Assembly: GCA_000703065.1 (NCBI GenBank)
Contig: JNLK01000001.1
Coordinates: forward strand, 2,812,001 to 2,876,000
Length of the DNA stretch: 64,000 nt
Reading direction: 5' to 3'
From: Lachnospiraceae bacterium AC2029
GTDB taxonomy: Bacteria > Bacillota > Clostridia > Lachnospirales > Lachnospiraceae
The first letter of the stretch is position 1, and each line of letters opens with the position of its first letter. A model generated the notes under the pieces. The model searched no databases and was not told the origin of the DNA. It saw only the letters and a program-made list of their open reading frames with translations. Positions 52,252 to 63,653 of this stretch are shown piece after piece. A program made the position numbers and the translations under genes.

Positions 52252-52615
52252 ACGCTGCCTGCTTGCAGAGCAGCGTGAGGTTTCGCAAGATGCGCCCCGA
52301 TCCGAGAGCGTAGCGCGAAGCGCGGGAGCTCGAGGACCGGTAGAATTGCGGGAGCTGCGCAGCAGCGGAGCAATTCGTTGGCTTCGTCGTGCATAGCAAG
52401 ATGCGCTCGAGGACCGGTAGAATTGCGGGAGCTGCGAAGCAGCGGAGCAATTCGTGGGCTTCGTCGTGCATAGCAGGATGAGCTCGAGGACCGGTAGAAT
52501 TGCGGGAGCTGCGCAGCAGCGGAGCAATTCGTTGGCTTCGTCGTGCATAGCGAGATGAGCTCGAGGACCGGTAGAATTGCGGGAGCTGCGCAGCAGCGGA
52601 GCAATTCGTTGGCTT
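52252..52615 (+). repeat. Hairpin and four 77-bp tandem repeats ahead of clpC
   Basis: Units begin GCTCGAGGACCGGTAGAATT at 52328, 52405, 52482 and 52559; the last is partial. The period is exactly 77 bases and the copies differ at only a few positions. Each unit holds a nested palindrome: GAATTGC...GCAATTC around GCTGC-GCA-GCAGC. A separate hairpin (ACGCTGC...GCAGCGT) lies at 52252-52273. There are no unique spacers, so it is not CRISPR. No gene lies in this 395-base stretch. Confidence 0.93.
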
Positions 52616-52638
52616 CGTATATACAGCAGAGGATGATA

Positions 52639-55098
<2,460 letters not shown>

Positions 55099-55220
55099 AA
55101 AAGGGGAAAAACTTTAACGTTTCGGTGGAAAAAAAGAACCGGATAGGCTATAATGAAATTTGGGTCGGGCTCACGGCCCTAACAAGAAATACAAGGTACA
55201 TGACCAGGAGGAAAACGGGG

Positions 55221-55637
55221 ATGGCAGTAATTGAAGAACTGATCCGCGAGGAAGAGAGCGGAGCTCTCAGCTTCGGTAACTACGAGTTGACTGCGAAGAC
55301 GAAGAAGGACGGCTTCGAGTACATGGGTGACAGCTACAAGATCAAGACCTATAACGAGATCACAAAGCTGGAGAGAAACGGATCATTCGTATATGAGTCG
55401 GTGCCGGGCACCGCGGTACATGAATTCCGCGCAACGGGAGACAAGGTGGAGTTCGTAGTAGAGGGCGATAAGGATGCCCAGGTGACTCTGGAACTGCTGC
55501 CGGAGCAGGAATACAAGGTAAAAGTAAATGATGTTGATCGTGGGACGATTAAGACGAACCTCGGCGGGAAGCTGATCTTCTCGGCTTCGCTGGAGGAGGA
55601 AGATCAGGTTTCCATAGTGATCGAGAAGATCGACTAG
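55221..55637 (+). CDS. Small conserved protein of unknown function (Lachnospiraceae type)
   Basis: A 138-residue beta-rich protein starting MAVIEELIREEESGALSFGN at 55221, after AGGAGG. I remember near relatives in Lachnospiraceae annotated without clear basis as endosialidase. No enzyme motif is visible. A TATAAT at 55149-55154 suggests its own promoter. It is followed by a nested hairpin terminator. Confidence 0.7.
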   Translation: MAVIEELIREEESGALSFGNYELTAKTKKDGFEYMGDSYKIKTYNEITKLERNGSFVYESVPGTAVHEFRATGDKVEFVVEGDKDAQVTLELLPEQEYKVKVNDVDRGTIKTNLGGKLIFSASLEEEDQVSIVIEKID

Positions 55638-55657
55638 GGAAAACGTGCAGCTTATTG

Positions 55658-55709
55658 GGACGGTTCCTTTCTTGCTCCGGCATCGGAGTATTTGAGGAGC
55701 CGTCCTATT
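55658..55709 (+). terminator. Nested hairpin, probable terminator
   Basis: The outer stem GGACGGTTCCT with AGGAGCCGTCC (55658-55668, 55695-55705, one wobble) encloses an inner stem CTCCG-GCAT-CGGAG (55675-55688). TTTT follows at about 55713. The branched form is unusual for a simple terminator. Confidence 0.6.
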
Positions 55710-55772
55710 GCGTTTTGTGCGACGATCGGGCCTGGCGGGATGGCACCAACGCGATTTAGGACAGGAGTCGGA

Positions 55773-57125
55773 ATGAAGGAGAAGAAGGTTTATTTCTGTA
55801 AGGAATGCGGATATGAATCTGCCAAATGGATGGGACAGTGTCCGGGCTGTCGGCAGTGGAACACATTTGCGGAGGAGAAGATCACGGTCAGCAAAAGAAG
55901 CGCTGCCCGTCCGGCGGGAGAGAAGCCGGAGGCAGTCAGCATCACCCAGGTGACTTCGGCTCAGGAGAGCCGGATGTTCACAAATATCGGTGAGCTGGAC
56001 CGGGTGCTGGGCGGCGGTATCGTCCGGGGATCCCTGGTGCTGGTGGGCGGTGATCCGGGCATTGGAAAGTCCACGCTGCTGCTGGAGATGTGCAAGGCTC
56101 TGGTGGCGGATGACGAGAAGGTGCTTTATGTATCCGGTGAGGAGTCGCTGTCGCAGATCAAGATGCGGGGCGTGCGACTCGGGGCCTACGACGAGAAGAT
56201 CATGCTTCTGTCCGACGGAGACCTGGAGGCGGCAGAGCATGCCATGGAAAAATGTAACGCAGACGTGGTGGTGATCGACTCGATCCAGACCATGTTTGTC
56301 TCGGAGCTTGATAATGTTCCGGGAAGTGTGACCCAGGTGCGCGAGGTCACAAGTCGTCTGATGCAGATCGCAAAGCGGCTGAACGTTGCGATATTTATCG
56401 TAGGCCATGTGACGAAGGAGGGCACGGTGGCGGGCCCCCGGACCCTGGAGCACATGGTGGACTGTGTGCTGTATTTTGAGGGAGACGACAATTCCGGCTT
56501 CCGGATGCTCAGAGCGGTGAAGAACCGGTTCGGCTCCACGAATGAGATCGGCGTCTTCAATATGACGGAGACCGGACTGGAGGAGGTCTCGAATCCTTCG
56601 GAAATGTTCCTGACCGGACGTCCGGTGGAGGCCCCCGGCTCTGTGGTCATCAGCTCCATGGAGGGCACCCGTGCAGTGCTGCTGGAGCTGCAGGCACTGG
56701 TCTGTGATTCGAATTTCAACATGCCCCGGAGGACCTCCGTGGGTGTGGATTATAACCGTGTAAATCTTCTGATGGCTGTCCTGGAGAAGCGGGGCGGTAT
56801 CAGTATGTCCGGCTGTGACTGCTATGTCAGCATCGCAGGCGGACTCCGGGTGAATGACCCGGCGGCGGACCTGGGGATCATCTGTGCAATCAGCTCCAGC
56901 TACAGGAATCGTCCCGTAGGGGATGATACCGTGATCATCGGTGAGGTGGGACTGGCCGGAGAGATCCGCGGTGTCCAGAGTATCCAGCAGCGGGTGAAGG
57001 AAGCGGACAAGCTGGGCTATAAGCGGGTGATCCTGCCGAAGGCCTGCAAGGTGACCGGGATCCCGGAGCTTTCCGTGGAACTGATCTATGTTTCCACCAT
57101 ACAGGAGGCGCTGGAGAGGATCTAA
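55773..57125 (+). CDS. radA: DNA repair protein RadA (Sms)
   Basis: A 450-residue RecA-like branch-migration factor. The N-terminal zinc finger (CKECGYESAKWMGQCPGC) is followed by Walker A GDPGIGKSTLLLE, the KNRFGS motif specific to RadA, and a Lon-protease-like C-terminal domain. ATG 55773 after CAGGAG gives the family start; the frame is open upstream without a site. Confidence 0.95.
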   Translation: MKEKKVYFCKECGYESAKWMGQCPGCRQWNTFAEEKITVSKRSAARPAGEKPEAVSITQVTSAQESRMFTNIGELDRVLGGGIVRGSLVLVGGDPGIGKSTLLLEMCKALVADDEKVLYVSGEESLSQIKMRGVRLGAYDEKIMLLSDGDLEAAEHAMEKCNADVVVIDSIQTMFVSELDNVPGSVTQVREVTSRLMQIAKRLNVAIFIVGHVTKEGTVAGPRTLEHMVDCVLYFEGDDNSGFRMLRAVKNRFGSTNEIGVFNMTETGLEEVSNPSEMFLTGRPVEAPGSVVISSMEGTRAVLLELQALVCDSNFNMPRRTSVGVDYNRVNLLMAVLEKRGGISMSGCDCYVSIAGGLRVNDPAADLGIICAISSSYRNRPVGDDTVIIGEVGLAGEIRGVQSIQQRVKEADKLGYKRVILPKACKVTGIPELSVELIYVSTIQEALERI

Positions 57126-57232
57126 GCGGTATCCCGGGGCACAAAGCAGTGGGGAATCCCGGCGTTATCCCGGGGTGCGAAGGGGCGAAGACCCTTTGCC
57201 GGAAAGAGAATTCATAGAGATGAGGTAGTGAC

Positions 57233-59191
57233 ATGATACTGGCATGTCAGAACGTCTCGAAATCCTTCGGGGATGTCGAGGTGTTGAAGAGTATCAATTT
57301 TCATATCGAGGAGAAGGACAAGCTGGCTATTGTCGGCGTGAACGGGGCCGGAAAGACCACGCTTCTCCGGATCATTTTAGGGGAGGACCAGCCGGATACC
57401 GGGACCGTTGTAAAGGCCAGGGACATCCGGATCGGATATCTTTCTCAGCATCAGGACATCTCCTTTCAGAATACGGTCTATAAGGAGATGGAACAGGCCA
57501 AGGGGTATCTGATCCGCATGGAGCAGAGACTCAGGGAACTGGAAGAGGAAATGAAGCACCTGGAGGGAGATGAGCTCCAGAAGGTGCTGGAGACATACAA
57601 CCGCCTTTCCACACGGTATGACCGGGAGAACGGCTACGCCTACGAAAGCGAGATCACAGGCGTTCTGAAGGGCCTGGGCTTTGCAGAATCGGATTATGAC
57701 AGGGATATCCGTTCTCTGTCCGGAGGGCAGAAGATGCGGATCGCGCTGGGACAGCTGCTGTTGTCGCATCCGGATGTGATCCTGCTGGATGAGCCCACGA
57801 ACCATCTGGACATGCCGTCCATTTCCTGGCTGGAGGGATTTCTCTCGGGTTATCCCGGAGCCGTGATCGTGGTGAGCCATGACCGGTATTTCATCGACCG
57901 GGTATCGAACCAGATCCTGGAAATCGAACTGGGGAAATCCACACTTTACCGCGGAAACTACAGCTTCTACCGGGAGCAGAGCGAGAAGAAAAGGCAGGAT
58001 GAGTGGAAGGCTTACCTGAACCAGCAGGCGGAGATCCGGCACGAGGAGGATGTGATCCGAAAGCTGAAATCCTTCAACCGCGAAAAGTCCGTCAAGCGGG
58101 CGGAAAGCCGTGAGAAGCAGCTGGACAAGATCGACAGGATCGACAAACCCCAGGAGGTAAAGTCGGACATGCGGCTGACCCTGACGCCTGTGACGGAGTC
58201 GGGAGAGGATGTGCTCTATGCGGAGCACCTGAAGAAGGCCTTCGGAGAGAATAAGCTCTTTGAGGAACTGGGCGTGGATATCAAACGGGGAGAGCACGTG
58301 GCACTGATCGGCGGGAACGGAACCGGCAAGACCACACTGCTGAAGATCCTTGCCAGGAAAATGGCGAAGGATGCGGGGACCGTAACCCTGGGAGCCCGGG
58401 TTCGGCTGGGATATTTCGACCAGGAGAACCAGGATCTTTCCATGGATAAAACACTTTTTGAAGAAATGTCGGACGCATTTCCGGAGATGAATAATACGAG
58501 GATCCGGAATGTTCTGGCGGCCTTCCTCTTCACGGGGGATAAGGTCTTTCAGAAGATAGGGGATCTGTCCGGCGGCGAGAGGGGACGGGTGTCTCTGGCA
58601 AAGCTGATGCTGTCGCCTGCGAATCTGCTGCTTCTGGATGAGCCTACGAACCATCTGGACATTCCCTCCAAGGAGATCCTGGAGGATGCTATCCGGAATT
58701 ACACCGGGACCGTGCTCTATGTCAGTCATGACAGATATTTCATCAATCAGACGGCAACGCGGATCCTGGAGCTCCGGAATAAGGTGCTGACCAGCTATCC
58801 CGGCAATTATGACGAGTTCGAGGAGAACCGGGAGAAGCTGTATCAGCTGCAGAACAGTGACAATCCCTATGCGGATACGAATCAGTCCGTGACGAAGAAC
58901 GGCTTCTCCATCGTGTCCACGGAATCCTATGCGAAGGAGACCGGAGGAGGTTCCAAGGAGGAGTATCTGGCAAGGAAGGAAGCTTATGCGGCGGAACGGA
59001 AGAAAGCCAGTGATCTTCGGAAGCTGGAGAAGCAGATCGCGGCCGCAGAGGAGGAACTGGAGGAGATCGACCGGGAGATGAATCTGCCGGAGAACGGAAC
59101 AAATGTGGAACTGCTGACAAAGCTCACTACCAGGCAGCAGGAGCTGGAGGAACAGCTGCTGGCATGGTACGAACAGTTGGAGGAACTATAA
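57233..59191 (+). CDS. ABC-F family ATPase
   Basis: A 652-residue protein with two ATPase domains and no membrane segments. Domain 1 has GVNGAGKTTLL and LSGGQKMRIALGQLLL. Domain 2 has GGNGTGKTTLL and LSGGERGRVSLAKLML. The ABC-F linker lies between them, and a Glu/Lys-rich coiled coil forms the C-terminus (about 570-650). ABC-F proteins act on ribosomes, in translation or antibiotic protection. By layout it resembles the YdiF/Uup group. GAGGTAGTGAC precedes the ATG. Confidence 0.92.
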   Translation: MILACQNVSKSFGDVEVLKSINFHIEEKDKLAIVGVNGAGKTTLLRIILGEDQPDTGTVVKARDIRIGYLSQHQDISFQNTVYKEMEQAKGYLIRMEQRLRELEEEMKHLEGDELQKVLETYNRLSTRYDRENGYAYESEITGVLKGLGFAESDYDRDIRSLSGGQKMRIALGQLLLSHPDVILLDEPTNHLDMPSISWLEGFLSGYPGAVIVVSHDRYFIDRVSNQILEIELGKSTLYRGNYSFYREQSEKKRQDEWKAYLNQQAEIRHEEDVIRKLKSFNREKSVKRAESREKQLDKIDRIDKPQEVKSDMRLTLTPVTESGEDVLYAEHLKKAFGENKLFEELGVDIKRGEHVALIGGNGTGKTTLLKILARKMAKDAGTVTLGARVRLGYFDQENQDLSMDKTLFEEMSDAFPEMNNTRIRNVLAAFLFTGDKVFQKIGDLSGGERGRVSLAKLMLSPANLLLLDEPTNHLDIPSKEILEDAIRNYTGTVLYVSHDRYFINQTATRILELRNKVLTSYPGNYDEFEENREKLYQLQNSDNPYADTNQSVTKNGFSIVSTESYAKETGGGSKEEYLARKEAYAAERKKASDLRKLEKQIAAAEEELEEIDREMNLPENGTNVELLTKLTTRQQELEEQLLAWYEQLEEL

Positions 59192-59224
59192 GGAAGATCC
59201 AACCCAAATGGAGGAGGAGAGGTT

Positions 59225-59758
59225 ATGAACAGTAAGCTTTATGAAAAGGACTATCGCAGTATCAGGGAACCGGAGTTGCTTGGGGTGGCATACTCTTCGT
59301 CCGAGATACGCAAACTGGATCCGGAGAAGGACAGACTGCTTCTCTCGACCCTTGCCAGATACGGAAGCGGAACTGCCCGGAAGATGGCGCTGAACACCCA
59401 GGGGCTTTCCGACATTTCCGAGGTTACGGAAATACTGACGAACCTGACTTCGGATGACCGCAGCGATGAAATGTACTGGCTTTTCAGGGAGCAGGTGCAG
59501 CGGGTGGACGATCCGGAGATCCTGAAGGAGACAGCCCTGCAGGAAGCAGGGGTCAGCGGTACATTTGCCTTCTGCTATCTGACCGGCTACAGGTACCCGG
59601 CACCGGAGGATGATTCCCGGAGTCACAGAACCTTTGAGTGCGGAAAGGCGGAGAACATTTCGGATGAAGAGGTGCGTGCATTCTGTGACCGGATGATCGC
59701 GGAAGAGGGACCGTTCAGGCAGCAGGCAGAAGAAGTTCTGGAACTTATGAAAGGATAG
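59225..59758 (+). CDS. Protein of unknown function, 177 residues
   Basis: A soluble, mostly helical, acidic protein preceded by GGAGGAGAGG. No motif I recognise. It is five bases from the next gene and about 30 from the ABC-F gene, so it is likely cotranscribed with both. Confidence 0.6.
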   Translation: MNSKLYEKDYRSIREPELLGVAYSSSEIRKLDPEKDRLLLSTLARYGSGTARKMALNTQGLSDISEVTEILTNLTSDDRSDEMYWLFREQVQRVDDPEILKETALQEAGVSGTFAFCYLTGYRYPAPEDDSRSHRTFECGKAENISDEEVRAFCDRMIAEEGPFRQQAEEVLELMKG

Positions 59759-59763
59759 ATCAC

Positions 59764-60303
59764 ATGACGGATGATATGAGAAAAGAAGTCGGTAAGCTTT
59801 GGTTCGGAAAGATCAGGGAGATCGCGGATGCCCTTCGACAGAAGCTGTCGGAAATGTGTTCGCTGTCGCCTTCCGCGGCTGCCAGGACCGGGCTGGTGTT
59901 CCGGCAGTATGTGTATGACAGGGCAGTTCCCTGTATCCACGCTTCGGAGAAGGTGACCGCCGAAGAGGCGGAGATGATCGGAAGAGAGATCTACACGGGT
60001 CTCATGGAGGATATCATTGTGGAAGCCACCATGGGAACGGACGGAGCGGAGTGCATGATGGTGCTCCTCCGGTGTGAGAAGGGGATCCGGGATCGGGAGA
60101 CATTTTCGGGGCTGCTGACCGAGATCGTGGGAGCAGGTGCGATCACCGAAGCGCAGATCGGAGAGCTCGGGGACCTTGCGGACAAGCTGACGGAGAGCTG
60201 GATACAGAGCCGGAGAGGACGATTTGAATCCAAGGCGGATTCCGAGGAACCGTGGATGGATGAGTTTGAATATGTGGATCATCAGATCTCCGGAGAGGAT
60301 TGA
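59764..60303 (+). CDS. Protein of unknown function, 179 residues
   Basis: A soluble helical protein (KLWFGKIREIADALRQKL at the start), acidic at the C-terminus. No family recognised. It lies between another unknown gene and apbE with gaps of 5 and 10 bases, suggesting one transcript. Confidence 0.6.
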   Translation: MTDDMRKEVGKLWFGKIREIADALRQKLSEMCSLSPSAAARTGLVFRQYVYDRAVPCIHASEKVTAEEAEMIGREIYTGLMEDIIVEATMGTDGAECMMVLLRCEKGIRDRETFSGLLTEIVGAGAITEAQIGELGDLADKLTESWIQSRRGRFESKADSEEPWMDEFEYVDHQISGED

Positions 60304-60313
60304 GTACTGATAC

Positions 60314-61483
60314 ATGAGTTCATCGACAAGGAATCGAATCCTGGGTTTTTTCGGTATGCTTCTTGCGGCGGCCGGGATCATCCTCGTGTCGGTACTTCTC
60401 CGGAAGGATAAGGCAGAGTCAGGAGCGGGGGCTTCTGATACCGTCTACGGATTTGCCATGGGAAGCACGGTTTCCGTGCATCTGTACGGGGCGGATACGG
60501 ACGGGACTGCGGATGAAGTGATACGCGAGGTGGAAAGGCTGGATGAGAAGGTCATTTCCTGGCGTGCTGACTCCTCGGAGCTGGCGGAATGGAACCGGAA
60601 GGCGTCCGCCGGGGAGGAGATGCGTGTCAGCGGGGAACTGGGAACGGCTGTGGAGAAGAGCCTGGAACTGTCCAGGAAGTCCGGCGGATCCCTTGATGTG
60701 ACCCTGAGGCCGGTACTGGAGGTCTGGGGGATCGAAACCGCAAAGCCGGAGGAATTCCATGTTCCAACGGAGGAGGAGCTTCGGGCGGCGGCAGAGCATA
60801 CGGATCTTGCGGAAGGTGCAGAGAGGGGCCGTCAGGCAGGAACCGGGAAGAACCGTCAGGAATCGGACTCTTCGTCCGGTGAAGACGTGGCAGCGGAGGA
60901 AGTGATCGGATGTCGTTCCGAGGAAGGAGACACGTACGGTCTCAGTCGGACACGGGAGGATATCACGCTGGACCTGGGAGCTGTCGGAAAAGGATATGCT
61001 CTGGATGCGGTATATGCGCTGCTTCAGGAGAAGGAAGGAACGGCCGGAGGCGTGATCGCCGTGGGCGGAAGCATTCTGGTCTTCGGAGATAAGACGGAGG
61101 TCGGAGATTTTAAGATCGGGATCCGGGATCCGGAAGGACTGCCGGAGGATATCCTGGGGTATATCACATTTTCATCGGGAACGAAGAAGCAGTGTGTATC
61201 CACCTCGGGCGGTTATGAGAAATATATAGAGAAGGATGGAAGAAGATATCATCACATCATAGATCCTGCGACACTGTATCCGGCGGAGAGCGGCCTTCGG
61301 TCCGTGACCGTGGTCTGTGAGGACGGGTTACTCTCGGATGGACTTTCCACGGCCTGCTTTATCCTTGGGGAGGAGAAGGCGAAGGAGCTTCTGAAGGAAT
61401 ACGGTGCAGAGGGCGTGCTGATCCGTGAGGACGGAAGCATTTACTGTACGCCGGGGATCGAGAAACAGGTAGTATTCAGGTAA
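60314..61483 (+). CDS. FAD:protein FMN transferase (ApbE family)
   Basis: A 389-residue membrane-anchored enzyme that attaches FMN to a Thr or Ser of extracytosolic redox proteins. An anchor helix (about 9-28) is followed by FAMGSTVSVHLYG, SGGSLDVTLRPV, DLGAVGKGYALDA (the flavin-binding signature) and HHIIDPATLYP. There is a poorly ordered insert at about 170-200. No lipobox Cys is seen at the anchor. Its likely partners are the NusG-II protein and later genes beyond the window. Confidence 0.9.
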   Translation: MSSSTRNRILGFFGMLLAAAGIILVSVLLRKDKAESGAGASDTVYGFAMGSTVSVHLYGADTDGTADEVIREVERLDEKVISWRADSSELAEWNRKASAGEEMRVSGELGTAVEKSLELSRKSGGSLDVTLRPVLEVWGIETAKPEEFHVPTEEELRAAAEHTDLAEGAERGRQAGTGKNRQESDSSSGEDVAAEEVIGCRSEEGDTYGLSRTREDITLDLGAVGKGYALDAVYALLQEKEGTAGGVIAVGGSILVFGDKTEVGDFKIGIRDPEGLPEDILGYITFSSGTKKQCVSTSGGYEKYIEKDGRRYHHIIDPATLYPAESGLRSVTVVCEDGLLSDGLSTACFILGEEKAKELLKEYGAEGVLIREDGSIYCTPGIEKQVVFR

Positions 61484-61517
61484 ATGGGGACGTGAATTAT
61501 TACTAGGGGGTGACAGC

Positions 61518-63191
61518 ATGGGTAAAAAGACAGGAAGATCCGGATATCTCCGAAAAGCGTGGAAGGTTGTACTCCTTGTAACGCTCCTTTCCCTTATGTT
61601 GCAGTTTAATGTATTTGCGAAGGAGGATACCCTCGGTACAGCCGAAGAAGCCGTCGGTGAGGACGCGCCGGAGGGTGAAATGTCAGAGACAACCTACGCC
61701 GAAGGCGATGATACGGTGGATGACGAAGGTGAAGGCGGCCAGGGCGAAGGCGGTGAAGGCGGCCAGGGCGAAGGCGGCGAAGGCGACCGGGAAGAAGGCG
61801 GCGAAGGCGACCGGGAAGAAGGCGGTGAAGGCGGCCGGGAAGAAGGCGGCGAAGGCGACCGGGAAGAAGGCGGCGAAGAGGATCCGGAACCGGTGATGAC
61901 CGGTTTACATAAGATTGACGGCAAATGGTACTACTTCGACGAGAACGGAAAGAAACTGACCGGATGGCAGACCATTGACGGAAAGAAGTATTACTTCAGA
62001 AAAGCCGGTATGGCGGCAGTCGGCTGGCTTGAAAAGGAAGGACACTGGTACTTCTTCTCCAAGAAGGGCGTCATGCGCACCGGCTGGGTGGAAAACGCTT
62101 CGAACTGGTATTTCTTTGATAAGAAGGGCCGCATGTACAGTGGCTGGAAGAAAGAGGACGGTTACCGGTATTATCTGGCTCCGAACGGGATCATGCAGCT
62201 GGGCTGGAGAAAGATCGACGGCAAATGGTACTACTTCGGGACAACCGGAAGAATGGCAACCGGCTGGCGGATGATCGATAAGTACTGGTATTTCTTCGAT
62301 ACGACCGGGGTAATGAAGACCGGATGGCTGGAGTCAGGAAAAAGATGGTACTATTTCGACGTGAACGGAAAGATGAAGACCGGCTGGCAGAAGGTCGGGG
62401 CGAGCTGGTATTATCTTGACGCAGAAGGACGGATGAAGACCGGCTGGATGAATTCGGGACAGAACCGGTATTATCTCCGGTCCGACGGCCGGATGGCGAC
62501 CGGATGGTTCAAGCCGGACAACTACTGGTATTACTTCAATGAAGACGGAGAGCTGCAGAGAAACTGCAGGATCGACGGGTACTACCTGAATTCCGAGGGC
62601 CGGTGGGTCGATCAGCTTCCGGATGCGTTCCGCCTGGATGTGGATAATATCATGCAGAGACCGGAGCTTCCCATGGGATGCGAGGTGACTTCCCTGACCA
62701 TCGTGTTGAACTATCACGGGTATGATGTGAAGAAGGGCTATCTTTCAGATAATTTCCTGAAGAAGGGGGCAAGTTCGCCGGATGCAGGCTTCATCGGAAA
62801 TCCCAGAAGCTGGGGTGGCTGGTATTGCTACAGTAAGCCTATCGTGAACTGTGCCAATGATTATCTGAAGAGTGTGGGATCCGAGAGCAGGGCCAGGAAT
62901 CTGACAGGGACGAAGTTTGAAGATCTGTTCTATGAACTGGTAGTCGGAAGACCGGTTGTGATCTGGGGAACCCTTTCCATGGGAAGTCCAAGTACAAGAG
63001 GCCGGTGGAGTAACGGATACCCGCGTTATGTAAACCTTCACTGCCTGGTGCTGACAGGATACGATAAGACAAAGGATCTGGTATATATTGCGGATCCTCT
63101 TGCCGGAAACCGGACCTACCGGCTCAGCACGACGAAGCTAAGATATGAACAGCTCGGTTCGCAGGCAGTCGTGATCTGTGACCCGGAATAA
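61518..63191 (+). CDS. Secreted wall-bound C39-type cysteine peptidase-like protein
   Basis: A 557-residue protein: signal peptide (about 1-35, ending VFAKE), an acidic Gly/Glu repeat linker (about 75-122), about ten choline-binding-like repeats (125-370, for example GKWYYFDENGKKLTGWQ), and a C-terminal peptidase_C39_2-type domain. The catalytic candidates are Cys388 (PMGCEVTS), His508 (NLHCLVLTGYD) and Asp526 (YIADPLAG), all present. It may cleave peptides or wall-linked proteins at the surface. Its wall repeats match those at the end of the giant S8 protein and of the protein at 17854. Confidence 0.88.
   Translation: MGKKTGRSGYLRKAWKVVLLVTLLSLMLQFNVFAKEDTLGTAEEAVGEDAPEGEMSETTYAEGDDTVDDEGEGGQGEGGEGGQGEGGEGDREEGGEGDREEGGEGGREEGGEGDREEGGEEDPEPVMTGLHKIDGKWYYFDENGKKLTGWQTIDGKKYYFRKAGMAAVGWLEKEGHWYFFSKKGVMRTGWVENASNWYFFDKKGRMYSGWKKEDGYRYYLAPNGIMQLGWRKIDGKWYYFGTTGRMATGWRMIDKYWYFFDTTGVMKTGWLESGKRWYYFDVNGKMKTGWQKVGASWYYLDAEGRMKTGWMNSGQNRYYLRSDGRMATGWFKPDNYWYYFNEDGELQRNCRIDGYYLNSEGRWVDQLPDAFRLDVDNIMQRPELPMGCEVTSLTIVLNYHGYDVKKGYLSDNFLKKGASSPDAGFIGNPRSWGGWYCYSKPIVNCANDYLKSVGSESRARNLTGTKFEDLFYELVVGRPVVIWGTLSMGSPSTRGRWSNGYPRYVNLHCLVLTGYDKTKDLVYIADPLAGNRTYRLSTTKLRYEQLGSQAVVICDPE
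61740..61883 (+). repeat. Six 24-bp minisatellite units in the peptidase gene
   Basis: Six units encoding QGEGGEGG or REEGGEGD-like octapeptides in tandem, in frame. Likely to vary in copy number between strains by slippage. Confidence 0.88.
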
Positions 63192-63250
63192 GACGGACAG
63201 AAGCTGTATGGAGGCATACGGCATACCATACAGGATGCGATTGATCAGAT

Positions 63251-63649
63251 ATGTCAGAAACAAAAGACTTAACCGAAAAGATGGAACGAAACGGGGAGAA
63301 GAGCGGGAGAGTACGACCGGTCCGGGGGGATTTCCTCCTCCTGGCCGGAATCCTTCTCTTTTCCCTGCTTTTTTGGCTTGCGTTCCGCATTTTCAGTTCT
63401 GAGGGAAAAACGCTGGCGGTAATGGTGGACGGGGAGACCGTCATGACCCTTCCGCTGGATCAGGACACGGAACAGGTGATCCGGACGGAGGGCGGAAGAA
63501 ATACGGTCTGCATCCGGGACGGAAAGGCGTCCTGCACGGAGGCCGACTGTCCGGATAAGATCTGTGTGAAGCACAGCGAGATCGATACGGAGGGAGAGAC
63601 GATCATTTGTCTGCCCCACAAACTGGTGCTGGAAGTGGAAGGAAGGTGA
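63251..63649 (+). CDS. NusG domain II-containing protein
   Basis: A 132-residue protein: a basic N-terminus, one membrane helix (about 28-46), then a small extracytosolic NusG-II domain with VMVDGETVMTLPLDQD, CTEADCPDKICVKHSEI and a final CLPHKLVLEV. The four cysteines are typical of this group. Such genes often neighbour Gx-transporter and flavinylation genes. The next gene starts five bases on. Confidence 0.85.
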   Translation: MSETKDLTEKMERNGEKSGRVRPVRGDFLLLAGILLFSLLFWLAFRIFSSEGKTLAVMVDGETVMTLPLDQDTEQVIRTEGGRNTVCIRDGKASCTEADCPDKICVKHSEIDTEGETIICLPHKLVLEVEGR

Positions 63650-63653
63650 CGAC

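Noticed and set aside
52328-52615. CRISPR-like array
   Set aside because: The whole 77-bp period is conserved with no unique spacers and no cas genes nearby.
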